Source: Alteromonas australica | GTDB lineage: Bacteria > Pseudomonadota > Gammaproteobacteria > Enterobacterales > Alteromonadaceae | Length of the DNA stretch: 64,000 nt | Direction: 5' to 3' | NCBI RefSeq assembly: GCF_000730385.1 | Contig: NZ_CP008849.1 | Location: forward strand, 2,790,001 to 2,854,000 | Shown here: in pieces, positions 9,523 to 19,400 of the stretch | How the letters are laid out: each line of letters begins with the position of its first letter | Numbering within the stretch: position 1 is the stretch's first letter | Translations under genes and position numbers: made by a program | Notes under the pieces: model-generated | Databases searched by the model: none | The model's input: the letters and a program-made list of their open reading frames with translations, nothing else | What the model was told of the DNA's origin: nothing

Positions 9523-10521
9523 ATGACAGCTTTATCAACGCTTTCTGCTTTACCGTCTAGCTACGCCGTTCGCTTGACTAATCAAATGCTCATTAGCGCA
9601 ACGGGGGAGCAAACAGACAGTTACCTGCATGGTCAACTCACCGTGAATATTAACGACCTAGATAAGCATCAGGTAAGGATTTGCGCGCATTGTGATAATA
9701 AAGGTAAAACCTGGTCGGTGCCTTATGTTGCGCGGTTTAATGATGGCGTGGTGTTGATTTCAAATAAAGACGCAGGCACACATTCACTGGCACAGCTGAA
9801 CAAGTATGGCGTATTTTCAAAAGTGGATATTGTTGATGCTAGCGAGGCATACCATCATTATTTTATTAGCGACGCGCTTGCCAACTCGCTTTGTAAGTCG
9901 TTCTTTGACAGCTTGCCAGACTCGCCGATGTCTTCCGCCAGTAGTGCAAACGGCTTGTTATTTAAAACCCCTTATACTCAAGCAGGGTTTTACGCGCTGA
10001 TTACAGCCGAGCATGCTGAAGCATGGGAAGAAAAGATGGCAGAGGCAGTAGAGGCCATATACGGTCAAGCTGTTTTCGATGCCATACTCATTGACAACCT
10101 TATTCCTACCTTAAGTGAGAGCGGCGTAAACGAATACATTCCACAAATGCTTAATGTGCAAGCCGTTGAGGGAATAGATTTCGACAAAGGCTGTTATATG
10201 GGGCAAGAAGTCGTGGCTCGCACGCGGTTTTTGGGAAAGAACAAACGTGCCGCTTATAGCTTTACCTTGAACCACGCAACCTCGGTTGCACCAGGCGAAA
10301 CCCTTGAAAAACAACTAGGTGAAAACTGGCGACGGGCAGGTAACATAATTGCCACCGCAAAGTTGCAAGCAGAAACCTGGTTGATGGCTGTTCTGTCTAA
10401 CGACACAAAAGAAACAGATTGCCATCGTTTGGCAGAAAATCCAGACATAACCTGCTACCCTAACACACAACCTTATAATATTGAGCAAAACCCGAGCAAT
10501 ATTATAAAAAAGCGTAAATAG
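9523..10521 (+). CDS. ygfZ: YgfZ, folate-binding Fe-S cluster assembly/repair protein
   Basis: Folate-dependent factor required for full activity of some Fe-S enzymes such as MiaB. The 332-residue product has the YgfZ/GcvT family signature FDKGCYMGQEVVARTRFLG with the functional Cys; the family usually has Thr or Ile where this protein has Met. The N-terminal GcvT-like domain (ISATGEQTDSYLHGQLTVNI) is present. The C-terminus carries an extra Asn/Lys-rich tail compared with E. coli. It is a single gene followed 61 bases later by slyD. Confidence 0.92.
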   Translation: MTALSTLSALPSSYAVRLTNQMLISATGEQTDSYLHGQLTVNINDLDKHQVRICAHCDNKGKTWSVPYVARFNDGVVLISNKDAGTHSLAQLNKYGVFSKVDIVDASEAYHHYFISDALANSLCKSFFDSLPDSPMSSASSANGLLFKTPYTQAGFYALITAEHAEAWEEKMAEAVEAIYGQAVFDAILIDNLIPTLSESGVNEYIPQMLNVQAVEGIDFDKGCYMGQEVVARTRFLGKNKRAAYSFTLNHATSVAPGETLEKQLGENWRRAGNIIATAKLQAETWLMAVLSNDTKETDCHRLAENPDITCYPNTQPYNIEQNPSNIIKKRK

Positions 10522-10582
10522 AGATTGCGCACACTTAATCACATTCATCGCCTCATTAAGAGGCCCAAAAACAGGATTATCT

Positions 10583-11074
10583 ATGACCATTACTTCTGAT
10601 AGCGTTGTCAGCCTTCACTACACAGTTTCCACTGAAGACGGCACTGAACTAGATTCGTCGGCAGGAAAAGCGCCATTGGTGGTACTACAAGGTCGACGTT
10701 TTCTTATTGAAGGCTTAGAAGAAGCCCTCATTGGTAAAGAGAAAGGTGACAAATTCAATTTATCTGTTGAGCCTGAAAAGGCCTACGGGGAACGTGTAGA
10801 CGCCCTAGTTCAGCGCGTACCTCGCACTATGTTTGACGGCATGGACGTGGAAGTAGGTATGTCTTTTAGAGCAACTACGCCTGAAGGCGAACAGTCGGTA
10901 ATTATCATCGAAACCACTGAAGATGAAGTGGTTGTAGATGGTAACCACCCGCTAGCCGGCATTCCGCTGACCTTCGACGTTGAAGTGGTTGACGTACGTG
11001 ACGCAACAGAAGAAGAGTTAGCCCACGGCCATGCTCACGCAGGTGGGAGTTGTGGCGGCGGTGAAGAACACTAA
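10583..11074 (+). CDS. slyD: FKBP-type peptidyl-prolyl isomerase SlyD
   Basis: Cytoplasmic prolyl isomerase and chaperone with an IF domain inserted in the FKBP fold. The sequence SVVSLHYTVSTEDGTELD opens the FKBP domain, GNHPLAGIPLTFDVEVVDV closes the inserted flap, and a short metal-binding tail HGHAHAGGSCGGG follows. The His/Cys-rich tail is much shorter than in E. coli SlyD, so nickel storage may be reduced although some metal binding is likely. It ends at a bidirectional terminator shared with glnB. Confidence 0.92.
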   Translation: MTITSDSVVSLHYTVSTEDGTELDSSAGKAPLVVLQGRRFLIEGLEEALIGKEKGDKFNLSVEPEKAYGERVDALVQRVPRTMFDGMDVEVGMSFRATTPEGEQSVIIIETTEDEVVVDGNHPLAGIPLTFDVEVVDVRDATEEELAHGHAHAGGSCGGGEEH

Positions 11075-11083
11075 AGCGCAGAT

Positions 11084-11112
11084 AAAAAAGGGAGCCGATG
11101 GCTCCCTTTTTC
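11084..11112. terminator. Bidirectional terminator between slyD and glnB
   Basis: AAAAAAGGGAGCC pairs with GGCTCCCTTTTT around a GAT loop. A and T runs on both flanks allow termination of slyD on the plus strand and of the nadE-glnB transcript on the minus strand. Confidence 0.88.
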
Positions 11113-11154
11113 GTTATTACGCAAATACTTAAAGCCAACCTTGGCTAATCGCCT

Positions 11155-12344
<1,190 letters not shown>

Positions 12345-12602
12345 GTTGTTTGTAGGCGTCCTGAGATATGAGTTTACGATAAACTAAGGCTAGATGTTAG
12401 TGTTATTCGTGGGTTTACTATTGCCAATAACCTAATATTATCATCACGTTCCATGCTTAGTATTACGGATGATGCTTACCTTCCGATTACTATACCCTAT
12501 TCTAACAGGATTAGTTTACTCTACACGGTATGCTATGCAACGCTTCTATTTAAGCGATAGCGGCGTCAATAATCAATGTTAATTAAGGTTATGTAATTTA
12601 CT

Positions 12603-13175
12603 GTGTCTTATCCAGCTTTGTTTGCCAGCCCCCGCAAGCATAAGGGCCTCACACTACTTGAGATGCTCATTGCCATTGCTATTTTAGCCATTTTAGTGGC
12701 CACGGTTACCCCTAGCGTGTCGAATATACTTACGCAAAACCGTATTACCTCAGACGTCAACCGCCTTAGCGCCTTGGCACAACACGCCAGATTTACCGCC
12801 ATCAACGAGCAGCTTACCGTTACGCTTTGCGCCACCACCGATTATATGGATTGTTCGTCTGAATGGCGCAACGCAAAGATGATATTTATTGACACCAATA
12901 GCAACAGCAAAAGAGATGATGATGAAAGGTTAATTGCCACGTCAGACCCTATACACCAACGCAATGTTATCAGTGGTGTGACTGACCCTATATTGTTTGC
13001 GCAAGAGGGTAGCAGCAGTATCCGTACTACCATTACCTTATGTCCAGACAACCAAGATACCACGTTTGCAACAGCGCTACTGATTGCCCTACACGGTAGA
13101 ATTTCCATCGCCATAGATAGCAACGACGACGGAATAAAAGAAGATCTTAGTGGCGACGAGTTAACCTGCGAATAA
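12603..13175 (+). CDS. fimT: FimT/GspH-type minor pilin
   Basis: Type IV pilus or pseudopilus minor subunit of 190 residues. The prepilin peptidase site is KHKG followed by LTLLEMLIAIAILAILV, with Glu at +5 and the usual hydrophobic helix. The soluble part contains two Cys pairs and an acidic repeat-like stretch (DTNSNSKRDDDE, DSNDDGIKED) that could bind calcium. It starts with GTG. It is separate from the canonical pilVWXY1E operon, where a fimU/fimT gene often stands first; here it lies 9 kb away on the opposite strand. Confidence 0.85.
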   Translation: MSYPALFASPRKHKGLTLLEMLIAIAILAILVATVTPSVSNILTQNRITSDVNRLSALAQHARFTAINEQLTVTLCATTDYMDCSSEWRNAKMIFIDTNSNSKRDDDERLIATSDPIHQRNVISGVTDPILFAQEGSSSIRTTITLCPDNQDTTFATALLIALHGRISIAIDSNDDGIKEDLSGDELTCE

Positions 13176-13199
13176 ACATTCCCGCTAGAGAGTACACGA

Positions 13200-13589
13200 T
13201 TATCGCCAGCATGCTAAAGGTTCGGTCGCTAGCGAAGTAACCGTAAGTTTTCTACACGCTTCCTCTTCACTTAAAAATAACAGGGTGGCAGTAATAGAAT
13301 AGTCCCCTGCACTGGCTTCGTCCTCAGTAACACTGACGCTCCCATTGTCAAACACCGGCAATTGCGATAATGACCGATACGTGCCCTCGTTCATAACAAA
13401 GTAGGCCTGTTGAATTTGTATATTTAACAGATACGTCATAACTTGATACCGCAGAGCACTTTCGCGCTGAGCTTGATAGCTGGGTACGGCGACAGACAGC
13501 AATATGCCCACTAACGCCATTACCACCAGCAGCTCTAACAGGCTATACCCATAGCGTATTGTCACGCATTCATACTTATTCACACCCAT
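13200..13589 (-). CDS. Type IV pilin-like protein (PilE/PilA-like)
   Basis: Prepilin of 129 residues. The cleavage site IRYG precedes YSLLELLVVMALVGILLSV, with Tyr instead of Phe at +1 and Glu at +5. The C-terminal half has two Cys (EEACRK and PLACWR) that could form the D-region disulfide. I chose the ATG with AAGGAAG about 8 bases upstream; the open frame extends 32 residues further without pilin similarity. It is a lone gene transcribed against its neighbours, convergent with the fimT-like gene and divergent from the next pilin gene. Confidence 0.75.
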   Translation of the reverse strand: MGVNKYECVTIRYGYSLLELLVVMALVGILLSVAVPSYQAQRESALRYQVMTYLLNIQIQQAYFVMNEGTYRSLSQLPVFDNGSVSVTEDEASAGDYSITATLLFLSEEEACRKLTVTSLATEPLACWR

Positions 13590-13667
13590 AGTACAGCTTC
13601 CTTCTTTCCGTATTTTATTTATGCTCAATTTATCAATGACTGAACACGCTAATAACCGGACAAAAGC

Positions 13668-14192
13668 ATGGTTTTCTTTTTTCAACGCGGGGCAAGCTTA
13701 ATGGAAAGTATGATATGCGTGGCCTTAATGGGCCTAATGACAACCCTGGCTGCCCCTTCCTTTCTTCATTGGAAAAAGCAAACTGAGTTTGTTGGCGCAA
13801 TTCAGCATAGCCACTTGTTTATTCAGCATGCGAGAAGCTACGCACTGAGTCATAGACGCAAGGTTTATCTCTCTTTCGATCCCAGCCAATCAGGCTGTAT
13901 TGGGCTGTCTACGCAGGGTGCCTGCGATTGCCATGCCAGCGATGCATGCCAATTAGATAATCAAACCTACCAACTCTCTTTATCCCAGCTAAGCGCCACC
14001 CTGACCCTTAGCAGCAAAAAGGTTACTACCATCAGTTTTGATGGCATTCATGGATTGGGCTTTTCTCTGGCATTGACGCTATTTGTTTCAAACTCGTCCC
14101 ACAACGGCAAAATCGTGCTCAGTAATTTTGGACGAGCTCGTTTTTGCGCAGATTCTAATGAATTAACGCATCGTGGAGTGCCCCAGTGTTAA
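13668..14192 (+). CDS. GspH/FimT-type pseudopilin (PpdA-like)
   Basis: Prepilin-like protein of 174 residues. The leader is only eight residues, ending in RG, followed by ASLMESMICVALMGLM with Glu at +5. The soluble domain has three Cys near CDCHASDAC and ends VPQC. It is first in a four-gene plus-strand set whose order resembles ppdA-ppdB-ygdB-ppdC of E. coli. The frame overlaps the next gene by 7 bases. Protein sequence alone supports only a pilin-class call; the PpdA link is by gene order. Confidence 0.78.
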   Translation: MVFFFQRGASLMESMICVALMGLMTTLAAPSFLHWKKQTEFVGAIQHSHLFIQHARSYALSHRRKVYLSFDPSQSGCIGLSTQGACDCHASDACQLDNQTYQLSLSQLSATLTLSSKKVTTISFDGIHGLGFSLALTLFVSNSSHNGKIVLSNFGRARFCADSNELTHRGVPQC

Positions 14193-14797
14193 GACGCAAT
14201 GGATTTACGCTTGTGGAGCTTATGCTCTCTGTAGCCATAGGGGCAGCATTCCTGACTTCTGCCATCACGTTTATGCTTACGCTGGGACATTCTATGTATC
14301 AAATACAGCAACAACTCACCCTAGAAAGCGAGCTTAGGCTATTAACCCAAACGTTGACGCTGCAACTTTCCCGCGCAGGCTATGTGGCGAGCTCCCACGA
14401 TACATCTACGTTAGTTAATCAGCTAGCCCTCAACGGTACTTTGGCCAACATTCACGTGGGGCATCACCCTAATGCGCCTCAACACTCCTGTGTGCTTTTC
14501 GCTTACGATAAAAATAAAGATGGCGCTATTTCCTTAGCCTCGCCATCAGAACATTTTGGGTTTCGCCTGAATAACAAAGCGTTAGAGTTTAGAGTAGCGG
14601 GGAAATCCTGCGAAGCCAGCGGGTGGCACGACATTACCGATACCCGTAAAACGTATGTGTCAGCGTTTGAAATAAAACCCAAACAAGCGGGGCAGCCAGC
14701 ATGGGTAGTGACTCTCACCTTACAATCTGCCCAACAAGCAGGGCTAACATCGAGCCGCACTTTTTTAATAAGCGCAACCAATGCACACCCGTTTTAA
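14186..14797 (+). CDS. PilW/GspJ-type pseudopilin (PpdB-like)
   Basis: Prepilin-like protein of 203 residues with a five-residue leader (MLRRNG) before FTLVELMLSVAIGAAFL, Glu at +5. Larger size and the sequence following the helix (LTLESELRLLTQTLTLQLSRAGY) fit the PilW/GspJ class. It starts with GTG inside the end of the previous gene and overlaps the next gene by 17 bases, so the set is translationally coupled. It is a likely tip-complex subunit that primes pilus assembly. Confidence 0.8.
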   Translation: MLRRNGFTLVELMLSVAIGAAFLTSAITFMLTLGHSMYQIQQQLTLESELRLLTQTLTLQLSRAGYVASSHDTSTLVNQLALNGTLANIHVGHHPNAPQHSCVLFAYDKNKDGAISLASPSEHFGFRLNNKALEFRVAGKSCEASGWHDITDTRKTYVSAFEIKPKQAGQPAWVVTLTLQSAQQAGLTSSRTFLISATNAHPF

Positions 14798-15665
14798 TCC
14801 ACTCCCCCAAGAAAAAGGAGCTGTAGCCCTCGCAACCATGGGCATATTGCTCAGTATTGTGAGCCTGTCGCTATGGGTAGTGAGCCAACGGTTGACCAAC
14901 GAACTGCAGATGGTGAGACGTGGGCTTGTCTATAACCAGGCGTATGCTCAACTGCATGCCCGGCATGCCTCAATAGCAATGCAATTAAGAACTGCCGATA
15001 TTAATACCCTGCAAAGTCTGGAGAGCGAGCAGCTAGATATCGCTTACCAAACGTTTATTAATAGCAATAATACCCGCAGTGTTCTATTCACTGTAACCCT
15101 CTCATTAGTGTCGCCGAGCCTACATATTAAACAAGATTTTTTTCGTTTCTCCAGCCTCTTCTGGTTTCCACTACAAGCCGTCACCAGCGACCAATCAAAC
15201 CTCACCCAAAAGCTGTTTAATCGGGACTTCGAACCGCTTTCTGCTTCCCATTTTCAGCACATCCTAGAGGCACAAAAGCTGGGTTCACAAGAAGCGTCAA
15301 ACCGCCAAGCGATGTCGAAAGAGTCAGTGATTTGGGTAGAAGGTAATTGGGAACTGCCTGACGACACTCAACTTGGTTCCCTTGACGCGCCTGTCTTAGT
15401 GATTGTAAAAAATGGCAATATTGCCCTAGGGAACAGGGCATCTTTTTATGGCTTATTGGTACAACTCGACGCTGAATCAAACCGCCGCAATGCGACGCTT
15501 GAACATGGCGCTAAACTCTTCGGCGCTTTGGTCACCAACGGTCAGCTAACGTTAAACAACTACGGTAACATTATGTATGAAAAAAATGTGCTCTCTGCCT
15601 TGCAGCAACGGGCTGAATTGCAAAATATCTATCCCGTTCCACATAGCTGGAACGACTTCGACTAA
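14781..15665 (+). CDS. PilX/YgdB-position membrane-anchored pilus-associated protein
   Basis: Protein of 294 residues with an N-terminal hydrophobic helix preceded by EKG (GAVALATMGILLSIVSLSLWVV) but no Glu at +5, like GspK/PilX-class tip proteins. A segment near residues 185-245 (VIWVEGNWELPDD, VLVIVKNGNIALGNRASFYG) looks like a beta-helical or polymer-forming domain. It is much longer than E. coli YgdB, which holds the same place in the operon. Overlap with the following frame is about 90 bases if the first ATG there is used. Function is inferred from position only. Confidence 0.65.
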   Translation: MHTRFNPLPQEKGAVALATMGILLSIVSLSLWVVSQRLTNELQMVRRGLVYNQAYAQLHARHASIAMQLRTADINTLQSLESEQLDIAYQTFINSNNTRSVLFTVTLSLVSPSLHIKQDFFRFSSLFWFPLQAVTSDQSNLTQKLFNRDFEPLSASHFQHILEAQKLGSQEASNRQAMSKESVIWVEGNWELPDDTQLGSLDAPVLVIVKNGNIALGNRASFYGLLVQLDAESNRRNATLEHGAKLFGALVTNGQLTLNNYGNIMYEKNVLSALQQRAELQNIYPVPHSWNDFD

Positions 15666-15930
15666 ACGTCGGGTCGCCCCCCACGCTAGTGCTGGATTTG
15701 CGTTACTAGATGTGCTGTTAGCGGCAAGTCTGTTTGTGGTTGGTATGCTGGGTTTCTTGCTCTTTCACCATCAACTGTATTCGCAATGGCAACATGCCGT
15801 GGCAATACAAAATGAGTATGATGAATATGCGTTATCGCAGATTAACCCAGCATTGATGTTTTCACCTTTGCAAAAAACAGATGTTGAGCGACTTGCCCCG
15901 TTTATTCCAGCTGAGCAAAATAGCAACTAA
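15577..15930 (+). CDS. PilV-like short pseudopilin (PpdC-like)
   Basis: Short prepilin-like protein. SAG precedes FALLDVLLAASLFVVGMLGFLLF, a PilV-type helix, but +5 is Asp rather than Glu. The start is uncertain: the only in-frame ATGs (15577 and 15586) lie inside the previous gene and give a leader of 37-40 residues, longer than usual. The soluble part is only about 50 residues. Its stop lies 4 bases from the stop of the convergent pilE. Confidence 0.62.
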   Translation: MKKMCSLPCSNGLNCKISIPFHIAGTTSTKRRVAPHASAGFALLDVLLAASLFVVGMLGFLLFHHQLYSQWQHAVAIQNEYDEYALSQINPALMFSPLQKTDVERLAPFIPAEQNSN

Positions 15931-15934
15931 TGCG

Positions 15935-16399
15935 TTAGCACGCCCAGCAAAATTCGCCGGCGTCTAACGACCCATTGTTGTTCTCATCCCACCCTTTGCG
16001 GCCATCGCTGTAATAAAACAATGCACCGTTGCTGGCTTGTGAGGTACCTTCTACAGGAGTAGCTTTTAGCTGATAGCTTAAGGCGTCTGCAGATAAAATA
16101 GTGAGGTTGTAGCGTTTATTCGCTTCAGGTTCGGTGGCGGGAGAATAGCTTGAGAATATACTCGGGGTGCCGGTATTTCCGCCGTTTTCACCCGCGCCAG
16201 TATAAGAAAAACCACCACTGTGATGACGCTCCATGGCCGCCGCAAAAGCCATAAGATCGGCCTGCGCAGTACGCTGGTAGCTACTGACAATGGTTGACTG
16301 GTACGAAGGATAGGCAATGGACGCAATTATGCCAATAATGGCAACGACAATCATGAGTTCAATTAAGGAAAAGCCACGTTCTAAGCTAGAGTGTCTCAT
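15935..16399 (-). CDS. pilE: Type IV pilus minor pilin PilE
   Basis: Minor pilin of 154 residues. The leader MRHSSLERG precedes FSLIELMIVVAIIGIIASIAYPSY, a textbook type IVa pilin start with Glu at +5. The C-terminus has acidic DENNNGSLDAGE and a closing CWAC, which may form a disulfide or bind calcium. It is last in the pilV-pilW-pilX-pilY1-pilE operon, 5 bases after pilY1. PilE with PilV, PilW and PilX forms the tip complex that primes pilus assembly and carries PilY1. Confidence 0.92.
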   Translation of the reverse strand: MRHSSLERGFSLIELMIVVAIIGIIASIAYPSYQSTIVSSYQRTAQADLMAFAAAMERHHSGGFSYTGAGENGGNTGTPSIFSSYSPATEPEANKRYNLTILSADALSYQLKATPVEGTSQASNGALFYYSDGRKGWDENNNGSLDAGEFCWAC

Positions 16400-16404
16400 T
16401 ATAT

Positions 16405-19400
16405 TTACTCATTCCTCTCGGTTTCTGAATGCCACGCGCCGCGCTGAATTCGTTCAAACTTTCCGTAGATATTCTCAGCCAAACAAGCGAATGCCGATGT
16501 ACATGCTTCCTCATTTCCCTCTTCATCCACCTGGATAACCGCAGAAACACATTCAGTGCCTAAACACACCACAGGGCTTACTATGTCCTCTATCAATATT
16601 TTAGTTTCCGGCGCAATCCCAGTTTGCTTTAAGTCGGCGTATCTATCTCCACTGTCTAAATCACCATTATTATTGAGGTCGCTTACGGCGTTTCCATTAA
16701 ACATATTAACCAAGTATGCGCGGCTATTGCCCGTGGGTGGAGCACACGCACTCGTACTCGATACCGCGGGCACATAAGTGGTAAAGAATACCTTGTAGTC
16801 TATGATTAAGGGCGACGCCAATACCTTTTCGCCTTCGGTGGTCAATTCAATGTACCACCCTGCTTTGTTGGCAAATTCAGCCGCCGCAATCGCTTGCTCA
16901 CTTTCATCAGTGCTGGTTAAGCCATGTTCCGTGGCATTATAAAGCTGCGATTCACTGATGGTAGACATGAAAGTGTAATGACCGTCGCTATCACGATTAA
17001 ATACACCCTCATCTTTTATTAAATAGAAATTATCCTCAATGGTGACATCAAGGGGAGACGCTCGCCATCCGCTGCCTATTGCCACGCCATAGTAAAGCTC
17101 ATCCCCTAGTGCTATTTCTGTGACGTCCGGACCGTAAAAAAATCGCCGATGGGTTTCAGCGGTATCTCCGCCAAAATCGGCAAGCCTTGCGCCTTTCACA
17201 AAATTGTCTCCCGTTTCACCATTGTAAATATCGAAACGAAACAATTGCCCGCCCATATCCGCGGCGTACATGTGATCAGCGAAGCCGTCATTGTCTCTAT
17301 CAATAACAGAAATTCGCGCCGGTATGCTGTAGTTCATATGCTCTAGGTTTACGGTGGCATCACTGTTACTAGCAGACCAAAGTAAATCTCCGGTGTCTGC
17401 ATCAAACATAAACACCGCGTTGCCCACGCCATCTACGCTGCGCACCGTTTTATCATCCTGCGCCACGTCGTAGCCGCCGCCCACGATCATCACATTTTTC
17501 TCTTCTGTACCGTAACGCACCTTGGTGATAGTCGGCCGGGACCAGGTTTGACCCAGTTTTTCTAACCCTACCGTTCCCCCTTCAATCATAAACTTCAGCG
17601 TTGGTGAAGTCTTTTGGGTAACGTCAAACACGTAGTAATTGTTACCGCCTCTACGCATACCTAGATAGAGATAGGTACTATTGCCTACCGTGCGAAGTAC
17701 CATGTCACCGTCCAAGCCATATTTGTGCTCAAACGTGGAAATATCCTGATAAAAATGATGTAAGTTCGGCAATAGGCTGCGGGGCATAATGGCAAAATTT
17801 TCTTCCCCTGTTGCCGCATCAATGGAGTGCAACATGCCATGATTAGTAGCAACGAAAATAGCTGAATCTGTCTCACTATAATTGACGATAACCGGTTGAG
17901 AATGAATAGGGTCTCCCATTTGAAGACGAATATCTGTGGTGTCACCATCGCCATCACTGTCTTTAACATCAACCCCTCGCGCCCATTGAAGCAATGTGGT
18001 GCGCAGGTCTTGTGCATCAGTTTCATCTTCAATACCTAAATCTTCCACTGTGATACTGCTATTATCTTCATGAAGCACATTGCTCGAACTCGTTATTACC
18101 CCGTTTGCATTAAACACATAAAGGTGACGGTTGGCAGTCATTTTACTGGCTGCGCCTCCCTCCCTAACATCATTGCCATCAGCAAGTACCGACCAATAAC
18201 TGTGGGAGTTTTCAGCGAAAAAGCCCGTCACGCTGTCTACCGCATCCAGCCCGTTTTTATCCAGCACTTCATCACCATCTAAACGATAGCGTTTTAGGTT
18301 GCCGGGCCAAATAGCCCCTTCACTGGGTTTAAACAAAGCAAAATACAATTCGTCTCGGTGCGTTAATCGGTTGAGTTGGTTTACCGCAACACCGGGTGAA
18401 ACAAAGGTGGCGTTAATGTCTTTCACTGAACGTAAAATAGTATTAAAGGCGTCCAGTAACTCTGTGCTGTTGTCCGCTTGGTAAAAGCCCCCTCCGCTTT
18501 GCAGTGCTAACTGATTGAGAAAATTATTGGCGGAGGTATTTGCCGCAAAGCCTATAGTGTGAGTAATAACGCGTCTATCGATAGATGACGTCTCTGACTC
18601 GCTAATATCTCTGACCAAATCTAAGCCACATTTTTCCCCTCCACTTCCTGTACAGCTTTGATTAAGCAATGCCTCAATTCTCGACACACTATGATTGTTG
18701 TTCGCCTCGCCATCAGACAGCAGCACAATATGATTGTTTGTTTGACACTGTAGATCATTGACAGGAGAGAGGTATGTTGCACCACTGGGGATATATTCAT
18801 TGATGCAATCACTATCAGATAAGTTATCGTCCGTGCACCCGCTAGGGCGTACCGGATCACTTCCTAAATAGCTACTTCTGTGACTCACTCGCGTATTCTT
18901 TCGTACCGTATTAGATACATTGTAATTACCCCGCGCTAATCCCCAATCAACCTCTCTACCACCATAGTAATTTACAGCTTCATACAGTGTATCTACGATG
19001 GGTGTGTAACCACTTGCGCTAAGTTCGTCCACTTTACTAATAAGCAGCTCCCTCACTGTTGAACTCGCCCCTGGCGTAGCATTCCCATTAAATTTCACCA
19101 CCAGTCGAGGGGCTGCAGAGGGCACATCGTTGTAACTATACACGCCTCGATAACTAGTAAAATCACTGAATACAAACGCCATCGCGTTACCGGGCTCCCA
19201 GCCCGGACGATTCACGATGTCAGACACAATGGATGATAAGTCTGGCGACGTGTAATCGGAGTAACGCCTGAAACTTGGCATAGACCAGGTTACGCCAGAG
19301 GTTTTATCTAGGTCTCTTAGTTGATGACGATAGTTAGGGTAAAAGTCGTCGGCATCATCATTGGCTACGGCTTGAATCTGCATACTGGCACCGCTATACC

